From Sphaerolaimus hirsutus (lineage: Eukaryota; Nematoda; Chromadorea; Monhysterida; Sphaerolaimidae), in the NCBI GenBank assembly GCA_964036195.1, contig OZ038454.1:5828001-5892000 (forward strand): a stretch of 64,000 bases of DNA, in the 5' to 3' direction. Positions 56,401 to 64,000 of the stretch are shown in pieces. The position numbers and the translations under genes are program-made. The first letter of the stretch is position 1. Each line of letters opens with the position of its first letter. Below the pieces are notes generated by a model that saw only the letters and a program-made list of their open reading frames with translations, ran no database searches and had not been told where the DNA came from.

Positions 56401-57010
56401 TAGCTCCAAGCTCAGCTGCAATCACAGGGTAATCACGTTGAATCGACGGCTGCCCTAGAGGCTCGCTGTCACCAACGTATCCGTCTGAACCGACTTCAGA
56501 ACCCGATCGCACTCCAGGCGATATGGATGAGCTGCCCGCGCTCCAACCCAGTGTCCTCCGAAGCTTAGACCACTTACCTGTCTTTCCTGCTTCCTTTCCT
56601 GCAGCTTGTCTGCTTGTCCCAGGCGCTTCTTCCGCTTCTGCGCTGGACGTTAGCTGCCGCGCCGCTGCCGGTACAGCTGGCGTCTTCCACTGACTGAAAC
56701 TGTCTGGCGCAGGCCCTGCACCTTCAACCGTTGATAACCTGATTACCGGGGTGTCCTCAGCTGTCTGTCCAGACCAGCGTTGACTTTCACTCTCCTCTAG
56801 CGCTTCCGGCGCCTCTGTTTCAGGGTTAACCGAATCGTTCGACTCACTGTCTCCTGCTTGACTCTCAGCTGCAGCAAGTTGTGCGTCCACTTCTTGCCCA
56901 GCCTTCTGTTGTCGCGCGCGCCTTCGTGCTTGTTTCTGCTTCTCCAACGCAGCGTGCCAAACTTGTTCTATGGTGTCCCCTTGTAAGCTTGCTGGCCCCC
57001 TCGATCTCAA
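50414..57010 (-). CDS. gag-env-pro: Gag / Env-like / protease / reverse transcriptase start, one frame
   Basis: 2198 codons, numbered from a TTG at 57010. No ATG precedes the frame; it is open from about 57088 and the first in-frame ATG is codon 293 (56134). Residues 1-300 are Ser/Ala/Glu-rich. 325-410 and about 528-692 look like helical Gag matrix/capsid. A CX2CX4HX4C knuckle has C789, C792, H797 and C802. An RGG-rich stretch (about 815-840) and Gln/Met/Pro-rich low complexity (about 845-920) follow. 1106-1690 is the Env-like module. Protease has LLDTGA near 1805 and ILIGAD near 1877. RT begins near 2086 (VSKPDGSKRMVIDYRRLNAV). The frame stops at TAG (50414-50416) just before RT motif A, so pol is cut by a frame change in a run of five A on the plus strand. 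Gag and Env in one continuous frame is unusual. Confidence 0.88.
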   Translation of the reverse strand: MRSRGPASLQGDTIEQVWHAALEKQKQARRRARQQKAGQEVDAQLAAAESQAGDSESNDSVNPETEAPEALEESESQRWSGQTAEDTPVIRLSTVEGAGPAPDSFSQWKTPAVPAAARQLTSSAEAEEAPGTSRQAAGKEAGKTGKWSKLRRTLGWSAGSSSISPGVRSGSEVGSDGYVGDSEPLGQPSIQRDYPVIAAELGATADQFPVIENTVAELLETATQSGDTSPALQLSPPKSTSTPRDVSGNSSRNLSSDQSRSQSATAKARRQLIKTEISNNPPVIIISSPASRMTNNGANQTAAPALEDRYAKVTNTDLIYQATIMDLDPVQTTPSCAQWTPKKACAAAKKWANMMSQARPVGAFSQNGEPGDLRMVALIKIAMNLWGSDPVAEVPRVEHFLQEFEAHHSVHSDDIADLTTAYQQHNQAVQNQNATLGGNSPASGQQPIVLTNGQAAPLQSSTAPAAPPSAAGTNQVRTVTQRRARSRSPASSRNSSATSEVAWPTDPGQNWQLEQSNAAVITALAQQCGYFRGKPNEGFRDWRRSWDTVCDALRIKLQERKPLVKLFLKGSARAIFNTRYRELRDLNYKDMMQALEKFYENPNDKHHAQREIFETRQGADESVLEWAVRLEKLIKRAYPGMGHEKRGDTCMIKFHGGLRNEIRRNVPVTASITWKEMVDNARAQESFLEAEQSQNKGEKSKQDVVASATDKVMDRLMALNMPAMAGLPSQADKTLETMEQKMTESVAKFDSVHQEIAKKLAQLGALEGKLLGLNRDPPKLPPRKFDKGCWECGSEEHIRYECPKLTPEQREQYFKRSRGGGASRGNGRGRGGGQRGGYQGNNQAQAMQPGMMPMQYAYPQWQPAQPMPVQPAQTVQRAGDMNMQPQMMAYQTPPANWMAMGPDGRMQQYNMQPVQVSNPHVESLNPTRVSSTTGMTMHVREDDRCMMIRPVNKLIPVMQGLELEDEEPDELVPESPEEQQRTTGMHVLAQEREFWIKPWAYMRTEKGYLFRTTWLAFLRRIGMHDLRETDCTLWPNCPADDHSDTLTEVPLDVLMNISLDPFLYATPAALPPRTGSSNQVDRYMGFLSTEEGVRPAPRAYSEPPYMPQVAQSLFFVLAVGLIIMGLAFLPGAGATTMPSFPLLCSDLTDHYDLYTYPPLPNCTAIVDTTASLERPRKLTLTIYKRNMVEYRAAAHRCVASTRTAKTYQNFWGDVTLEKFDSNPRSVGAAECEGMIKYHKCNNGPMTPVSDLDNAWDTQYPTNVSYSGHGLYCCKWVSETTPHCGLFRGEVRMRYGANTMQSTLGEVSKCNYELGACTLEDGSQLTWKPNPKAECPYEKWREMHGRIRQDIWLADDHTLSLSFRAHEEVESCGIKLWKSDQDIVVAPFAKAVIRSVRQKRAQGRPTLGIVSAGQLAASMQAVYETAEQTMRAQAVATCKNVQHFQEFVRLAMSEHATTTARWYMNDNEIIAKPAPDGFLVHKCFAVKTYEIMKEKKSPECYETVPVQVSVHGQNVTLHMNRLTNILHFQAIPGSCTNAHNRVVMLNGQWYKYLPEVGGLEHLPMYNTHSFPQKWQQEKVRDVHHQIFAATTMYNLSELLPTTTLNDVWHAYSIVRQITQGAEPRVESHMQRHRTLAKSVLALGWWDFDTWRTWLQVWIYLICALVTMQYLLAALMAAAPETAVTLVNRAKEKIKRRPKTEEKSNIIVELAEDRPSEQVKVRTVINPCVGMPSGMPALTGARRFPAIQYSINRKCDLEEESVCMITFSTEERDNIHQVANRREEIVHVYYSPSITITIDGREYRRCLLDTGAMRSLCNRDVLMRHKEKATKHDEVSPIGALRCAADSKLLVLGQMEVPVTMGNHTFGIVFQAVNGLAGEILIGADVLRHMVVDLPARELRIPTANAIIPFDNPDPEVQQRRIYAIVNEKIEILARHEALVTAKLSAPMDERLFTVMGLDTVGERCGVMAASAAYETSAPVFQVRCANVRNQPVVLQVGQRIAVVEPVDCVLKVKPGDPPAEWVKQCYDRDVCRQVQATEPPPKVAEDKLGPPLQVACPDGHVMEFTVPETLTDERREELKKVILQYKEAFARHKYDIGYSELVDYRLQLVDKKPIACRMYRLSLDDQQYLENHLRCLIEHDIVEPSTSPYCAPTLVVSKPDGSKRMVIDYRRLNAVLHAPQFPLPRLDETVESLCSCKYF
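51940..53695 (-). other. Env-like membrane glycoprotein module inside the Gag-Pol frame
   Basis: Residues 1106-1690 of the first frame. A Met (1106) precedes a hydrophobic segment (SLFFVLAVGLIIMGLAFL, about 1112-1129). The ectodomain has about 15 cysteines and four N-glycosylation sequons. A basic RQKR (about 1396-1399) looks like a furin site. A second hydrophobic segment (about 1656-1678, WIYLICALVTMQYLLAALM) is followed by a basic tail. The part after RQKR is helical and has a Cys-Gln spacing, then HKCFAV and ECYETVPV. I find this reminiscent of the central helical domain of class III fusion glycoproteins (herpesvirus gB, chuvirus type). That family link is a hypothesis from pattern only. 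It would make the element potentially enveloped. The frame shows no stop within it. Confidence 0.7.
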
Positions 57011-57105
57011 TTCCCTTTGGGGTGACTCGTTATCCGTGAAGCCGTTTTTTGTAGAGGCGTTGATCAGGCGCCCCAGACAGAAAACTTTATGGCTTGCTTA
57101 GGAAA

Positions 57106-57123
57106 CCACTCGCTACGCTACCA
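57106..57123 (-). other. putative primer-binding site
   Basis: Two bases inside the 5-prime LTR the sense strand reads TGGTAGCGTAGCGAGTGG. It starts TGG as expected for pairing with a tRNA 3-prime CCA end. I could not identify the tRNA from memory. Confidence 0.55.
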
Positions 57124-57125
57124 GT

Positions 57126-58803
57126 TGTCAGATATTTTACGTTTTTACTAACTTTACTACTTTCCGTTTTTACCACAAAAATACGCCACTCGTCGAGTTT
57201 TGCCGCGGCGGAGAATTGCAAATTCCGGTCCCTTTGCGCTTCCACTTGCGTGCTTAATTAAATAAATAATTGGTTTTATGGTACGGGGATGTTTACACGC
57301 AAATCAGGAACGGCGCCAGTACCCCTTGGGGTCCTGACAGTTCCTGAGGACGGACACGGCAACTTACCACTCCCTTTCGTAACTGCTGCCAGCGGTTTTA
57401 CTTCGATTAATTGTTAAAAGCCGTAATTAATGCAAAGCCGAAATTAATAAAATTCAAATTAAAATTCAAGCAGTTAGTATGCTTCAGGGGGACCAAGTTG
57501 GGTTCACGGGAAACTTTATTTTAGCGATGTAGTCAGAGTCAATTTCACAATAGCTCAAGTGAGTCGTATAGCCTCTAGTGGGTAAAAAGATGTAAAATCA
57601 GCGCGTTTTATAATCACCAAAAACCTACCATAATCGAAATGAATACTAAATCAGAGACACAACAATTAACCGTAATAAGCGAATTAATAAGGCAAATTCA
57701 ATGATCACTGGAAAACCGTAAACATAGCGTACGAGGCACAAGTAAATTAATTCAATGCGGGAAAAATAATTAATTAAACGAACGGGTGCAAACGTAATTT
57801 AAATCAAGCGTAAAGTAACTGTGGTTATCACTGACGTAATTAAAATGCAATTCATCTCAAAGGTGAGTGTCGTAAACTGGGTTCTATTCAGAGGTTACGG
57901 TACAAATCAGAGCAGGTGGTGTGACACGTGTTATCAACCTGCGCCCCTTTAGGTGAAAAATATTTTTATAGCGCGCCCGACCAAGGCCACAGAAAGAACG
58001 CTCATTTGCGGGGTTTGTTCAAGGTTGTTGCATTGCCGGGTAAGGGTTGGAACTTTGGGACTAAACACACGCCACAAAACACTAGCACTTGTGAGTTCAC
58101 CAATCACCCTGGGTGATGGGAATAATTAATTGGCACTACTGTGCTCTTCACTATAAACTGTGCTCTGCATGTGTCTTGCAGTCGCATGCCGACAATAATT
58201 GCCGTTTGCCACTTTTCCACCCATTACCTAGTCCTAAGTAGAAAGCACTTGGTCGGGGAATTTTCTGAATGTTATCTATCGGGGCGTCTGAGCATTTAAC
58301 AGAGTCAACACCTGTTAGCTTAACTAGAAACATAAAGCCTTTCTAACCCATTCCCAGACACTGCACCCTTTTGACCAAAAATGTGAACTTGATAAAACCT
58401 AAAAATTATAACGCTCGAAAGTACATATTGGGAAATGCAAAAGAAAAACGGAAGTATTCACTTAATTAACTCAAAATGCGGGTAACCTAATTAGCTTAAT
58501 TAATGAATCACTAAAATAAAAATTAAAAATTAGCGTCACACGGGAAATAATTAAATAATTAACGGAAAAGAACCAATTAATAAATTCATGGCCGCAGTAG
58601 TGTCCATTCGGGCGTACCGTCCTGGGGCTGCGGCTTCGTTGGCGGATTTGCAGTGCACAGCGAACCGCACGTTCACTGTGACTTCCCTGTGCACCGCGGG
58701 TCGTTATTCGGTCGCACATGGTCGTTCTCGAGTCGTCAGAGTGTCTGCGCAAAGTTGTCGTTACGTTTTTACGCATGATTAGTTAGCCATATTTCTACCT
58801 ACA
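57126..58803 (-). repeat. 5-prime LTR (plus-strand right copy)
   Basis: In the element's sense this is the promoter LTR. A TATAAAAATA box lies near 57960-57970 (about 835 bases into the LTR) and a TATAAAA near 57606-57612. An AATAAA occurs near 57515-57520, so the R region may lie between. These signals also occur in the other LTR. The short plus-strand frames within the LTR are not genes. Confidence 0.9.
57955..57972 (-). promoter_or_regulatory. candidate TATA box of the LTR promoter
   Basis: On the minus strand: GCGCGCTATAAAAATATT, in a GC-rich upstream context. A single strong match at mid-LTR supports promoter function, but no start site can be seen from sequence. Confidence 0.35.
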
Positions 58804-58823
58804 CATTTTTGGACATTTTATCG

Positions 58824-58960
58824 TACCGTATTTCCTCGAAATACCCCCCCCCCCTCAAAATACCCCCGCCCCCTCGTTTGACCCCCCCCCCCTCTCGCGA
58901 CTACTATGAAACAATCACCCCCCCCCTCGAAATACCCCCCCCCCCAGATTGAGTGTAAAG
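58824..58960. mobile_element. TA-target MITE, left part
   Basis: Begins taccgtatttcctcgaaata, then long poly-C runs. The right end was not located; it probably continues into the gttctgcgtggtgcagaaca block near 59000. Confidence 0.5.
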
Positions 58961-59379
58961 AGAACGTACATGACAAATGCTGCAGTTTGTGTTCTGCGTG
59001 GTGCAGAACACACATTAAAACAATGTCAGAATTAGTGATGTAAAAAGCGCCAGACTTTTAGCGCCAAGCGCCAAAAGCGCCATGGCGCTTTTCCGGAACT
59101 AGCGCCAAGCGCCAATGGCGCCACAGCAAGATGGCGCCAAGCGCCAAAAGCGCCATGGCGCTTTTCTGGACCTTAGCGCCAAGCGCCAAAGGCGCCAGGA
59201 GGCCATGGCGCCAAGCGCCAATGGTGCCAGCGCCAAAATGATATTGCATTTAAGGACACAGGTGAGACAAAGTACTATTTTTTTTCACTTTCAATAACTT
59301 GTATTGGAAATCAATAAATTTTCTTGCTCCACAGTGAGAATGATACCTGTTTCTCATTGATTTTTACTTCTCAGGTCAC

Positions 59380-59590
59380 CGGGTCTATACTCGGATGACA
59401 TTACACCTACATTTTTCGGGAGGAAACACTCCATCATGACGTCATCACTTTATTAAATTCTGGCATTTAGCTTTTCTTTTTTTCTTTTTCTTTTTGCGAT
59501 GTTGATTCATAAGTTTTCAGTTGGCCGTCTGCCAGCCGAAGACATAAATCATATCTATTTGTAGAGTATCATGTCTGCCGAGTATACCAG
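59380..59590. repeat. possible foldback, GTCTATACTCGG ends
   Basis: gtctatactcggatgacat at 59386 pairs with atcatgtctgccgagtatac near 59568-59587. The latter end recurs at 63829-63847. No duplication identified. Confidence 0.4.
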
Positions 59591-59766
59591 GGCATGTCAA
59601 GTTGCATGGGGAATTTTTTTATTGATATTGTTGCACTTTTTGCATCAGAAGTTCAATTTCTGTATGTTAGAATATAATGATAACCTGTAATATGTTTTTC
59701 AGATATTGAGTTATACCCCTCATCACACCACAACATCGACACACAATGGTAACTAAGACGACAGTG

Positions 59767-59991
59767 TAGCATTCCGCAAAAAAGCCCATTCCGCATTTTT
59801 GCCCATCCCGCAAATGTGCCCATCCCGCACATATGCCCATCATGCATTTGTGCCCATTCCGCATCATGGCCCATCCCGCAAGTTGCATCACCTGTGTGCG
59901 GGATGGGCACATTTGCGGGATGGGTCACATAATTTGCGGGATGGGCACATGTGCGGAATGATTTTTGATGCGGAATGGGCCCTTGCCACTA
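59767..59991. repeat. hairpin of GCCCATCCCGCA repeats
   Basis: Left half: direct repeats of tgcccatcccgcaaatg. Right half: their complements (gcgggatgggcacatttg). Ends tagcattccgca / tgcggaatgggcccttgccacta are only partly complementary. It fits the same pattern of repeat-armed hairpins, but no duplication was found. Confidence 0.6.
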
Positions 59992-60064
59992 AGACTGGTT
60001 CAAATAGATAGCAAATTGCCTCTCTGAAGTGGTAGAAGCTGAAAGATTGTCTGGGGGTTGGGGG

Positions 60065-60968
60065 TAGTGATGGAATGGCGCCATGGCGCTGGCGCCATTT
60101 GAGGGCGCCAAAGGGCGCCGCGCCATGGCGCCATTGGCGCTTGGCGCCCTTTTTCTGTGGCGCCCTTGGCGCCTGGCGCCCACATTCTGAAAGGCGCCAT
60201 GGCGCCCTTGGCGCTTGGCGCCCTTTTTCTGTGGCGCCCTTGGCGCCTGGCGCCCTGCTTTAGAAGGGCGCCAAAAAGGCGCCAGCAGGGTTTCACGGTG
60301 AGTGCTGTGTACACGAAAAAAAAATGAAAAACGCATACATGGATGATCTAAATTCGCCAGAAAAATGGACGGAGTGGTGTGAGTGGGTGGAAATCTTTCA
60401 TCCAACGGTTCATCAGATCTGTCTGACGGATCAGAAGACAAGAATGATGGACCGTCTAACTTGCAAAATCATAAAAAAAGGATTTAAATCGTTGCAATTA
60501 GGAAACATTGTTTGGAAAGGTCTATTTGTAATGAATGGATTGTTGTCAAATGACAATTTCCATTGCGTTTGAATTCATCATGTGGATTTTATTCAAAAAT
60601 TTTTTGTTGCTAGCCTTGTTTTTGTTCATTACATCCTGGAGAACGCGAATTAAGAAGTGAATGCGCGTACAATGGTGCTGTAAAACATTTTTAGCACACG
60701 CAGGGTGTTGTAGGCACTTTTTTATCCTGGCGCCCTTGGCGCCTGGCGCCCTATTTTCCAAATGGCGCCATGGCGCCCTTGGCGCTTGGCGCCCTATTTC
60801 CGTGGCGCCCCTGGCGCCTGGCGCCCACTTTCTGAATGGCGCCATGGCGCCCTTGGCGCCTGGCGCCCTTTTTCTGTGGCGCCCTTGGCGCTTGGCGCCC
60901 ACTTTCCGAATGGCGCCATGGCGCCCTTGGCGCCTGGCGCCATTTTTTCTGGCGCTTTTCCATCACTA
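60065..60968. mobile_element. hAT-like element, GGCGCC arms, second copy with conserved core
   Basis: Ends tagtgatggaatggcgcc / gcgcttttccatcacta with an 8-bp duplication gttggggg (60057-60064 and 60969-60976). The core is shared with 23581-24451 in opposite orientation. It contains an 82-codon open stretch (60324-60572, plus strand; NSPEKWTEWCEWVEIF) that is stopped earlier in the other copy. Confidence 0.88.
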
Positions 60969-61477
60969 GTTGGGGGTTGCAGAGGTTCAATCTATTGGAT
61001 ATTTCAAGATTTAAAGTGCAAACTGTGAGATAACAGGGTAAAAATAGCTAAATTACATACCTGAGTAAAATACCTATGTAAAATAAGTACATACATGGCC
61101 AAAAATTGCTGAAAATAGGCAATGAGGCGCATGAGCACCACGGCGCAATTATCACTCTCTGGCGCTTTTTTGGCGCTTTAAAAAATGGTAGCGCCAAGCG
61201 CCAATGGCACCACTGGAAAGTAGCGCCAAGCGCCAAAAGCGCCATGGCGCTTTTCGGAAACACGGCGCCAAGCGCCAATGGCGCCACAGCATTTTAGCGC
61301 CAAGCGCCAAAAGCGCCATGGCGCTTTTTGCTTTGGCGCTAGCGCCAGGCGCCAGCGCCATGGCGCTTTCACATCACTAGTCAGAATCACGTGAGAGCAG
61401 TGTTTATATCATCTACGTACTAATATTTGTATACAGGAGTCTATACATGTCAGTTATTGATGCATTTTTCCCCTTTT

Positions 61478-61573
61478 CCTGTGACGCCCTTGGCACCTGG
61501 CGCCCAGTTTCCGAATGACGCCATGGCGCCATTGGCTCTTGGCGCCCTTTTTTCTGGCGCTTTTCCATCACTA
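61478..61573. mobile_element. short right arm of the GCGCC family
   Basis: GCGCC motifs ending gcgcttttccatcacta at 61573. The following gtcggcac was not found before a left end in the window. Confidence 0.5.
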
Positions 61574-61754
61574 GTCGGCACTGAATTTGTCGCTTCAGCT
61601 CCTATTTATCGTTGTGCTGTAAAACCGGCTTAAGACTAGTTTGTGTAGCCACCTACGTTGATACATGTAAATATATCCTGTTTTGTCACTTTTTTATCAG
61701 TTTTGGGGATGTAAAAACCCATCTTTACTACGATCTGTCTCGAAAATTTCTGGG

Positions 61755-62002
61755 GAAATAATACACCCCACCCCCTCGAACTGTGACATAACTTTGCACT
61801 CTGAAAAATAAATCCCCTATGGGTATTTCGAGGAAATACGGTATAGCTGCGATTTAGATATCATGTTCATTGCAAACATGATGTTTTACCTTATTACAGA
61901 CGGGGGTGTCGGGTGGGGGGGGGAGTATTGTTCCCCAGCTCGTTCAGACCTGGGGGTATTTCGAATGGGAGTTTATTCAAATGCATTTGGAGGAAATACG
62001 GT
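61755..62002. mobile_element. TA-target MITE fragments
   Basis: Two right ends (gaggaaatacggta to 61843, and ggaggaaatacggta to 62003) around the 'atgttcattgcaaacatgatgt' core. The left ends are degraded. Confidence 0.45.
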
Positions 62003-62286
62003 AACATATTGCTATTCTAAAAAAGCTTTTGTTATGATATACGTGCTAAAATAGTGACTCTTATCTTTGGCGCCATTTTGGCGCCCGTTGCCATTTTTCC
62101 TGGCGCCATTTGGCGCATGGCGCAATTTTTTTAGATGGCGCCATTTTCTCTGGCGCCCTTTGGCGCCCGGCGCCAATATTTTAAATGGCGCCATGGCGCC
62201 ATTGGCGCCTGGCGCCATTTTTCCTGGCGCTTTTCCATCACTACTTCTCAGTCAACTGAAAAAATCATGTTCTTGAGTGACTCAAC

Positions 62287-62965
62287 CAGAGATGTTAAAA
62301 GTACTGAACTTTTTTCAAAGTATACGTAAATGTAAAGTATTTATTTTTTACTCACCCCTTGAGTACAGAAAACAGTACAATTTTTTTATTTTACTCATGA
62401 GTAAACGTGAGTAAACGTACTTTTCACCGCAGAAAACGTAAACGTAAGTACGTTTGAGAAATGTCGCCAAAATTTCCGAGAAATGTCGCTCAAAATTAAC
62501 TACCGTATTCCTCGAAATACCCCCCGGGGGGTGATTGTTTCATAGTGGTCCCGAGAGGGGGGGGGGGGGTTAAACGAGGGGGGGGGGGTATTTCGAGGGG
62601 GGGGGGGGTGATTGTTACATAGTGGTCTCGAGAGGGGGGGGGGTCAAACGAGGGGGGTATTTCGAGGGGGTGGTATTTCGAGGAAATACGGTACCTATTT
62701 TCATTAGTTTTTGCCTATTTTACGCAATTTTTGACTATATTTTTGGTTCTATACCCATTATCGACTAGTTTCATGTATTTTTAGCTAATTCTCTCCGTTT
62801 TTTTTTTCCTTTCTATGCCTTCTATATCTAAATTACGTTTTCTGTGCTCTCAAAAAGTATACGTAAAAGCGAGTACCAGAACTTTTTTCGGAGGAAGCGT
62901 ATATTTACTCTGTACTCGAGTATACGCATTTATCGAGTAAAAGTAAATACGTTTTAACACGTATG
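62287..62965. mobile_element. hAT-like element, degenerate ends
   Basis: An 8-bp duplication gactcaac (62279-62286 and 62966-62973) flanks ends cagagatgttaaaagtac and gttttaacacgtatg, whose inner parts pair. The arms contain 'gtatacgtaaa' and 'agtactgaac' units. It contains the TA-MITE at 62501-62693. Confidence 0.65.
62501..62693. mobile_element. compact TA-target MITE
   Basis: Ends taccgtattcctcgaaatac / gaggaaatacggta with TA at both ends. The interior is two poly-G-rich units containing 'gtgattgtttcatagtggtc'. Confidence 0.65.
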
Positions 62966-62973
62966 GACTCAAC

Positions 62974-64000
62974 CACCAAGGGTTACGTACCCTATCCCCC
63001 CATGGACATCTTCCCCCCTGGGTCGATATAGCCCTCGAGGACTACTTCCGCCCGAGGACTACTTCACCCTGACTTTTATAACGTGGGCGGAAGTAGTCCT
63101 CCATACAAAATAGTATTAAATAGTACATTGAAAAGTCCCCCGCCCACTCTAATTACTCTATTGTGGCGTCTGTTTGGCCACAGGAATGTGTGCTATGTTA
63201 TTTTTTCTTTTATCTAATGTGATGCAAGAACAACACTTGCATCAGTTTAAAATTATTTATTGACGCGTGGCGCTCCACAATTATGCATGCGTCTGTTAGG
63301 CCCATTGGCATCGATTATCGATTGTGTGAGTGCATGAAGAAAAATGCATGCAACTTCAAAACTCAATTTCTCGGCCATTTCTCAGCCGTTCTCTCAGGTG
63401 TTTTGTCTGTGTTGCATTGATGTTTTGTCTGTCATGATTACCATAATGCAACACATGCAACACCGCTGCACCATGAACTGCTCTCTTCCTGTTCAAAAAG
63501 CGGATCGGTATTTCAAGTGGTCCGTCGGCACAAAAATTGGAGTAAACGAGTGCGTAAAGAACAGCACATTTTTATTTTCCTTCTTACTATCTTTATATTT
63601 TCTTGATTACTAATTTCCTTTCTCGTTCGCTCTACAAGAACAAAACATAACTTTCCGATTTTGTAGAATGATATGTCTGTTGACTAAACAGATTTATATA
63701 TTCACAACCCACTGTGCACCGTTTTTCTACTGTATTTAAGATGTATCGCACTTCGCTGTACAGTAAGGCGCTGAATTTCTTTGACGCTCAGCGAAGCGTA
63801 ACATAAGTAAACCAAACTTGTAGATTATCATGTATGCCGAGTATACATAAGTGGGGGGGGGGGGGGCTGTGGTCAAGTTTTGAGGTAGATTAGGCGGTGA
63901 AAAAAGAGATCAAACGATAGGAAACATAACATTATCGGGGCGGATTAGCGTTGAAAGTCGATGCCCCTGGGTCGCGGGCAACGTGTCAAATGCAAAGCAA
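62974..64000. other. unassigned DNA at window end
   Basis: 63030-63105 shows a short inverted pair (aggactacttccgccc and gggcggaagtagtcct). The open frame at 63344-63613 has a hydrophobic end but no recognisable domain or exon boundary. A poly-G run lies near 63853. No gene called. Confidence 0.3.

Larger units (their letters stand above)
41255..58803 (-). mobile_element. Ty3/gypsy-type LTR retroelement with Env-like module and helicase, 17.5 kb
   Basis: Two 1678-bp direct repeats (41255-42932 and 57126-58803) start TG and end CA. The 4-bp duplication catt flanks them (41251-41254 and 58804-58807). Long stretches compared by eye are identical and the two copies have equal length, so insertion is recent. 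On the minus strand the internal order is leader, fused Gag/Env-like/protease/RT-start frame, RT/RNase H/integrase frame, helicase frame, then a 574-bp tail. The integrase GPY/F module and domain order RT-RNase H-integrase place it in the Ty3/gypsy (Metaviridae) group. The internal glycoprotein position and the third frame are atypical. Confidence 0.93.
59033..61379. mobile_element. hAT-like element (GCGCC arms) containing another
   Basis: The left end tagtgatgtaaaaagcgcc (59033) follows gtcagaat (59025-59032). The right end gcgctttcacatcacta (61379) precedes the same gtcagaat (61380-61387). GCGCC arms occupy 59033-59236 and 61161-61379. The element at 60065-60968 lies inside it. Confidence 0.8.
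40997..62243. mobile_element. outer hAT-like element split by the LTR retroelement
   Basis: The left arm starts at 40997 (tagtgatggaatggcgcc) after cttctcag (40989-40996). The right arm ends at 62243 (gcgcttttccatcacta) and is followed by the same 8 bases (62244-62251). The GCGCC arms occupy 40997-41226 and about 62060-62243. I infer one original insertion, later expanded by the LTR element, the element at 59033-61379 and other repeats. Confidence 0.65.

Noticed and set aside
43534..57000. Many 60-200 codon plus-strand frames opposite the retroelement genes
   Set aside because: Shadows of the long minus-strand frames in GC-rich sequence; no motif found.
1..64000. tRNA or rRNA genes
   Set aside because: I looked for clover-leaf features such as GGTTCGAATCC-type T-arms and conserved rRNA blocks and saw none; a covariance-model search would be needed to be sure.

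Overview
The window looks like gene-poor, repeat-dense DNA from an invertebrate animal. I see GT-AG introns, an ionotropic-receptor-type channel gene, dozens of short inverted-repeat transposons with 8-bp or TA target duplications, a satellite array, and two Ty3/gypsy-type retroelements. No bacterial operon, rRNA, tRNA or CRISPR array is visible. I cannot name the phylum. Host DNA is AT-rich, while the large retroelement's reading frames are clearly more GC-rich.

Layout. 1-5 kb: foldback repeats, then a five-exon ligand-gated channel gene (2027-4953) with a GGGATC-armed hAT-like element in one intron. 6.9-10.7 kb: three phase-compatible exons of an unrecognised helical protein; one intron holds nested TA-target elements and hAT-like elements. 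11-20 kb: mostly foldbacks and hAT-like elements. 21-35 kb: two copies of one signal-peptide exon. The first is split by a nest of four hAT-like elements. The second may start a small secreted-protein gene (26167-35140) whose introns hold a decayed Ty3 pol fragment, tandem repeats and a ~1.9-kb satellite. 35-41 kb: more inverted-repeat elements. 63-64 kb: nothing recognised.

The main object is a 17.5-kb LTR retroelement on the minus strand (41255-58803): two 1678-bp LTRs beginning TG and ending CA, a CATT target duplication, and three long reading frames. The first fuses Gag (CCHC knuckle), a membrane-glycoprotein (Env-like) module, protease and the start of reverse transcriptase. The second holds the rest of reverse transcriptase, RNase H and integrase. 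The third, in the position where env usually lies, encodes a 1323-residue protein with a UPF1-like superfamily 1 helicase domain. Two features are unusual: an Env-like module inside the Gag-Pol frame, and a helicase downstream of pol. By eye the LTRs look identical, so the insertion seems recent. However, reverse transcriptase is broken by a one-base frame change just before motif A.

This retroelement lies inside an older hAT-like element whose ends (40997 and 62243) still share the 8-bp duplication CTTCTCAG, although 21 kb now separates them.
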